Assembly (NCBI RefSeq): GCF_900182815.1
Contig: NZ_FXUA01000003.1
Coordinates: forward strand, 372,001-436,000
Length of the DNA: 64,000 nt
Direction: 5' to 3'
Source: Algoriphagus winogradskyi
GTDB taxonomy: Bacteria; Bacteroidota; Bacteroidia; Cytophagales; Cyclobacteriaceae
The position numbers were made by a program, and so were the translations under genes. Below are positions 61,468 to 64,000 of the stretch, in pieces; position 1 is the stretch's first letter; each line of letters opens with the position of its first letter. The notes beneath the pieces were generated by a model. It worked only from the letters and a program-made list of their open reading frames with translations, had not been told where the DNA came from and searched no databases.

Positions 61468-62681
61468 AAAAAATAGCCACTAATAAAAGGAAAAACCTAC
61501 TTATTGCAGTTTTTACCCTGGCTACTTTATCTGTGTATGCACAGAACAGCACTATCATTTCTGGTCAGGATCCTGATCGAAGAGTGATAACTACGGCTGT
61601 TCCTTTTTTGAATTTTGCTCCAGACTCTAGACATTCTGGAATGGGGGATGCTGGTGTAGCCCTATCGCCGGATGCTAGTTCAGCTCATTGGAATGCAGGC
61701 CAACTTGCTTTTGTAGAAGATCAAATGGGCTTTTCACTTTCCTATTCGCCATGGCTTGGAAAACTTGTCAATGACATGTCTTTAAGTTACTTGACCGGAT
61801 ATTTTAGAATTGATGAGGTTTCAGCATTTGGATTTGACTTACGTTACTTCAATATGGGTGACATACAATTGACTGATGGACGAGGTAATCCATTGGGTGA
61901 GTTTAACCCAAGAGATATTGCAATTGGTGGAACCTATTCTAGAAAGCTTTCTTCTTACCTAGGTTTAGGTATTTCAGCTCGATTTATCTACTCAAATCTT
62001 TCTGGTAATATCTCTTCAGTAGGCGGAAATGAAGCTAAACCAGGTATTAGCGTCGGAACAGATGTTGGCCTTTATTATTCTAAACCAATTTTCGCTGGAG
62101 CTAAAGACGCAAACTTCTCTTGGGGACTTAGCATCACAAATATTGGCCCTAAAATCACCTATAATTCAGCTGATGATTTAGATTACATTCCTACCAACTT
62201 GAAAGTAGGAACTGCTTATTCCATAGACCTTGACGCTGTGAATACTTTGACTTTTGCGTTAGATCTCAATAAACTTTTGGTTCCTACACCACCAATCTAT
62301 GCTACCAATGAAGACGGGACCTTGGAAACAGATGAAAATGGAAATCTTATCATAGAACCTGGAAACGGTAAAGACCCAAATCGTCCGCTTATTTCAGGCA
62401 TGTTTGGCTCATTTGCAGATGCTCCAGGGGGATTTTCTGAAGAAATGCAGGAGATTACGATTTCTTTTGGAGTTGAATATAACTACGACGATAAATTTGC
62501 ATTACGTACTGGATATTTTTATGAGAATCCAAATAAAGGCGGCAGAAAATACTTCACAATGGGTGTAGGTTTCGACTTAAAAAGGCTTGGATTTGACTTT
62601 TCATACCTGGTACCCCAACAACAAAATCACCCACTCGCAGAGACATTACGATTCTCTTTGATGTATAATATCCCCAATTAA
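61464..62681 (+). CDS. porV: PorV (LptO), type IX secretion shuttle protein
   Basis: A 405-residue outer-membrane barrel of the PorV/FadL-like kind. The leader ends near SVYAQ. Diagnostic segments are ITTAVPFLNFAPDSRHSGMGDAGVALSPDASSAHWNAGQLAF near the start, the FSLSYSPWLGKLVNDMSLSYL strand pair, and the end strands RLGFDFSYLVPQQQNHPLAETLRFSLMYNI. PorV picks cargo from the SprA channel and delivers it to PorU. It is coupled to porU by a 4-bp overlap, as expected for partners. Confidence 0.96.
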   Translation: MKKIATNKRKNLLIAVFTLATLSVYAQNSTIISGQDPDRRVITTAVPFLNFAPDSRHSGMGDAGVALSPDASSAHWNAGQLAFVEDQMGFSLSYSPWLGKLVNDMSLSYLTGYFRIDEVSAFGFDLRYFNMGDIQLTDGRGNPLGEFNPRDIAIGGTYSRKLSSYLGLGISARFIYSNLSGNISSVGGNEAKPGISVGTDVGLYYSKPIFAGAKDANFSWGLSITNIGPKITYNSADDLDYIPTNLKVGTAYSIDLDAVNTLTFALDLNKLLVPTPPIYATNEDGTLETDENGNLIIEPGNGKDPNRPLISGMFGSFADAPGGFSEEMQEITISFGVEYNYDDKFALRTGYFYENPNKGGRKYFTMGVGFDLKRLGFDFSYLVPQQQNHPLAETLRFSLMYNIPN

Positions 62682-62683
62682 TA

Positions 62684-63955
62684 ATGTTATTAGACAGGTC
62701 AAAGGCTCCGGATTTTAACGTTCCAGAGGATTTTGAACTATTGCCACCTTTGGAACTTAAACTTTCCAATGGTGCTAAGTTCTTTTTTGTACCCACTCCA
62801 GGCTTGGAGGCAACTAAAATTGATGTACTCTGCAAAGGTCAGCGAGCATCACTTCCGCTTGAGCAAACCCTTGTTTCCTCATTCACTCTTCAGATGTTAC
62901 AGGAAGGCACAAAAACTAAAAGCGCGGGTGCAATAGCTGAGTTTTTTGATTTTTATGCTTCTGAAGTCCACCCAATTCAAACTTATTCTCATGAAGGTTT
63001 GGGTCTATTGTCCACCAAAAAACATCTCAACGTTGTTTTAAAAGAGTTCTTATCCTTGTTCATGGAGGCAACTTTCCCGCAGGATATGCTGGAAAAACGC
63101 CAGTCTCAGAGAAAACTCAGCATCAAATTAGAAAAGGAGAAAACAGCTTCGAGAGCAAGTCAATTATTCAGAAAATGCCTTTTTGGAGCTAATCACCCCT
63201 ATGGTGTTGAAGTTAACGAAAGCCATGTTGAAAGCATCACTAGAGATCTTTTGGTTTCTTACTACAACGATATGTTATGGCAAGATTTAGAAATTTTTGT
63301 TACAGGGGATTTTGATTCAAAGGAACTTGAGAGCCTTTGCAAACTACTAGGAGACCTACCAAACCGGGAAGTAGTGGAATCCGTACTTTTGCCAAGTATT
63401 AACACCTTAATGGCAGTAACAGAACCAAGAGATAAGTCTGTACAAAGCAGTATTCGCATAGGAAATTGGTCTATCCCCCAAACGCACCCTGACTTCATTG
63501 CCCTCTCGGTGTTCAACACTATTTTAGGAGGGTATTTCGGCTCCCGATTAGTTAAAAATATACGAGAGGACAAAGGTCATACCTATGGCATTTTTTCATC
63601 ATTAGCCGAAATTGGAGATGCTCATTATTGGGTAATATCAGCCGATGTTCAAAAAGAGTTTTATTTAGATGTGATTGAAGAGATTTACCACGAAATCAAA
63701 AAATTGACTGAAGATGGAGTCAATGGGCAGGAATTAGAAGTGGTTCGAAACTATCTAATCGGACAAATGTTGAAGCAATTCAGTACTTCATTTGACTTAA
63801 TTGATAGGTTCAAGGCTGTTCATCACTCAGGAATGGATTTCGATTATTATGCTCGGAAATTGGCATTTTTAAAGAAATTTACTTCGGAAGAAATAAAGAA
63901 TGTAGGAAAAAAATACTTTAGCAATACACCCTATATAGAAGTGGTAGTCGGCTGA
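62684..63955 (+). CDS. M16-family (insulinase-like) protein lacking zinc ligands
   Basis: A 423-residue protein with the two-lobed M16 fold: LKLSNGAKFFFVPTPG (N-terminal strands), ATFPQDMLEKRQSQRKLSIKLEK, LFGANHPYG, and in the second half NTILGGYFGSRLVKNIREDKGHTYGI, the standard R/Y substrate motif. The inverted zinc motif HxxEH is replaced by S66-F-T-L69-Q70 in the otherwise alignable segment before MLQEGT, so it cannot bind zinc there. Bacteroidota often encode an active and an inactive M16 pair; an active partner may lie beyond the window. It has no signal peptide and follows porV by 2 bp, on the same transcript. Confidence 0.9.
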   Translation: MLLDRSKAPDFNVPEDFELLPPLELKLSNGAKFFFVPTPGLEATKIDVLCKGQRASLPLEQTLVSSFTLQMLQEGTKTKSAGAIAEFFDFYASEVHPIQTYSHEGLGLLSTKKHLNVVLKEFLSLFMEATFPQDMLEKRQSQRKLSIKLEKEKTASRASQLFRKCLFGANHPYGVEVNESHVESITRDLLVSYYNDMLWQDLEIFVTGDFDSKELESLCKLLGDLPNREVVESVLLPSINTLMAVTEPRDKSVQSSIRIGNWSIPQTHPDFIALSVFNTILGGYFGSRLVKNIREDKGHTYGIFSSLAEIGDAHYWVISADVQKEFYLDVIEEIYHEIKKLTEDGVNGQELEVVRNYLIGQMLKQFSTSFDLIDRFKAVHHSGMDFDYYARKLAFLKKFTSEEIKNVGKKYFSNTPYIEVVVG

Positions 63956-64000
63956 TTAGGTTAGCCTAATATACAACCACGAGATATCTAACCCAGTCCA

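Noticed and set aside
1..64000. CRISPR arrays, tRNA or rRNA genes, insertion sequences, prophage or integrase genes
   Set aside because: No regularly spaced direct repeats, no cloverleaf-like sequences and no transposase, integrase or phage structural proteins were seen by eye.

Overview
The window comes from a member of the Bacteroidota, most likely a gliding-type Cytophagales bacterium of the Cyclobacteriaceae (Algoriphagus-like; the genus is a guess). The evidence is a SusC/SusD pair with an ECF sigma factor and FecR regulator, type IX secretion genes (sprA, porU, porV), Bacteroidota-restricted lipoprotein families (DUF4292, DUF4837), TTTG-N19-TAnnTTTG promoters, weak Shine-Dalgarno signals and moderate-to-low GC. 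No rRNA, tRNA, CRISPR array, intact insertion sequence or prophage was seen.

Region 1 (1-9.6 kb) is accessory. It holds a membrane-anchored cupin, a DEAD-box RNA helicase, a palindrome-rich non-coding element, an exported sulfatase, a Bcr/CflA drug exporter, a BACON-GH5 glycosidase lipoprotein, a CDF metal exporter, a small cupin, an unknown beta-rich protein and an NTF2-like exported protein.

Region 2 (9.55-23.7 kb, all minus strand) is the most distinctive part. In transcription order it reads: DUF819 membrane protein; ECF sigma factor; FecR anti-sigma; SusC with STN domain; SusD; RraA-like; enolase-superfamily enzyme; RraA-like; enolase-superfamily enzyme; BASS-family transporter. The RraA/enolase pair is present twice. 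Both enolases carry twin-arginine leaders and both RraA proteins carry Sec leaders. I read the locus as a substrate-induced system in which an acid sugar or similar hydroxy acid enters through SusCD, is dehydrated and perhaps cleaved in the periplasm, and the product is imported by the BASS carrier. Strong hairpins lie at three of the module borders. The substrate cannot be told from sequence.

Region 3 (24.1-30.8 kb) has a sugar aminotransferase overlapping a glycosyltransferase, a Thermus-type NADP isocitrate dehydrogenase, a crotonase with a near-ideal promoter, and a flippase.

Region 4 (30.9-41.4 kb) is an envelope and housekeeping block: a TPR protein, a DUF4292 lipoprotein, an EnvC-like activator with a degenerate LytM domain, TatA, an amidase related to GatA, an MltD-like transglycosylase, a DUF4837 lipoprotein and the malic enzyme MaeB.

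Region 5 (41.4-64 kb) contains ruvA, sprA (2376 codons), gcvH, a VanZ-like gene, two tandem TonB-type transducers, yicC, a large PD40/beta-barrel outer-membrane protein, a DadA-like oxidoreductase, an MBL hydrolase, pssA, porU, porV and an M16-like protein without zinc ligands. SprA is the outer-membrane channel of type IX secretion. PorV shuttles cargo from it and PorU removes the C-terminal sorting signal, so the two halves of this region serve one pathway.
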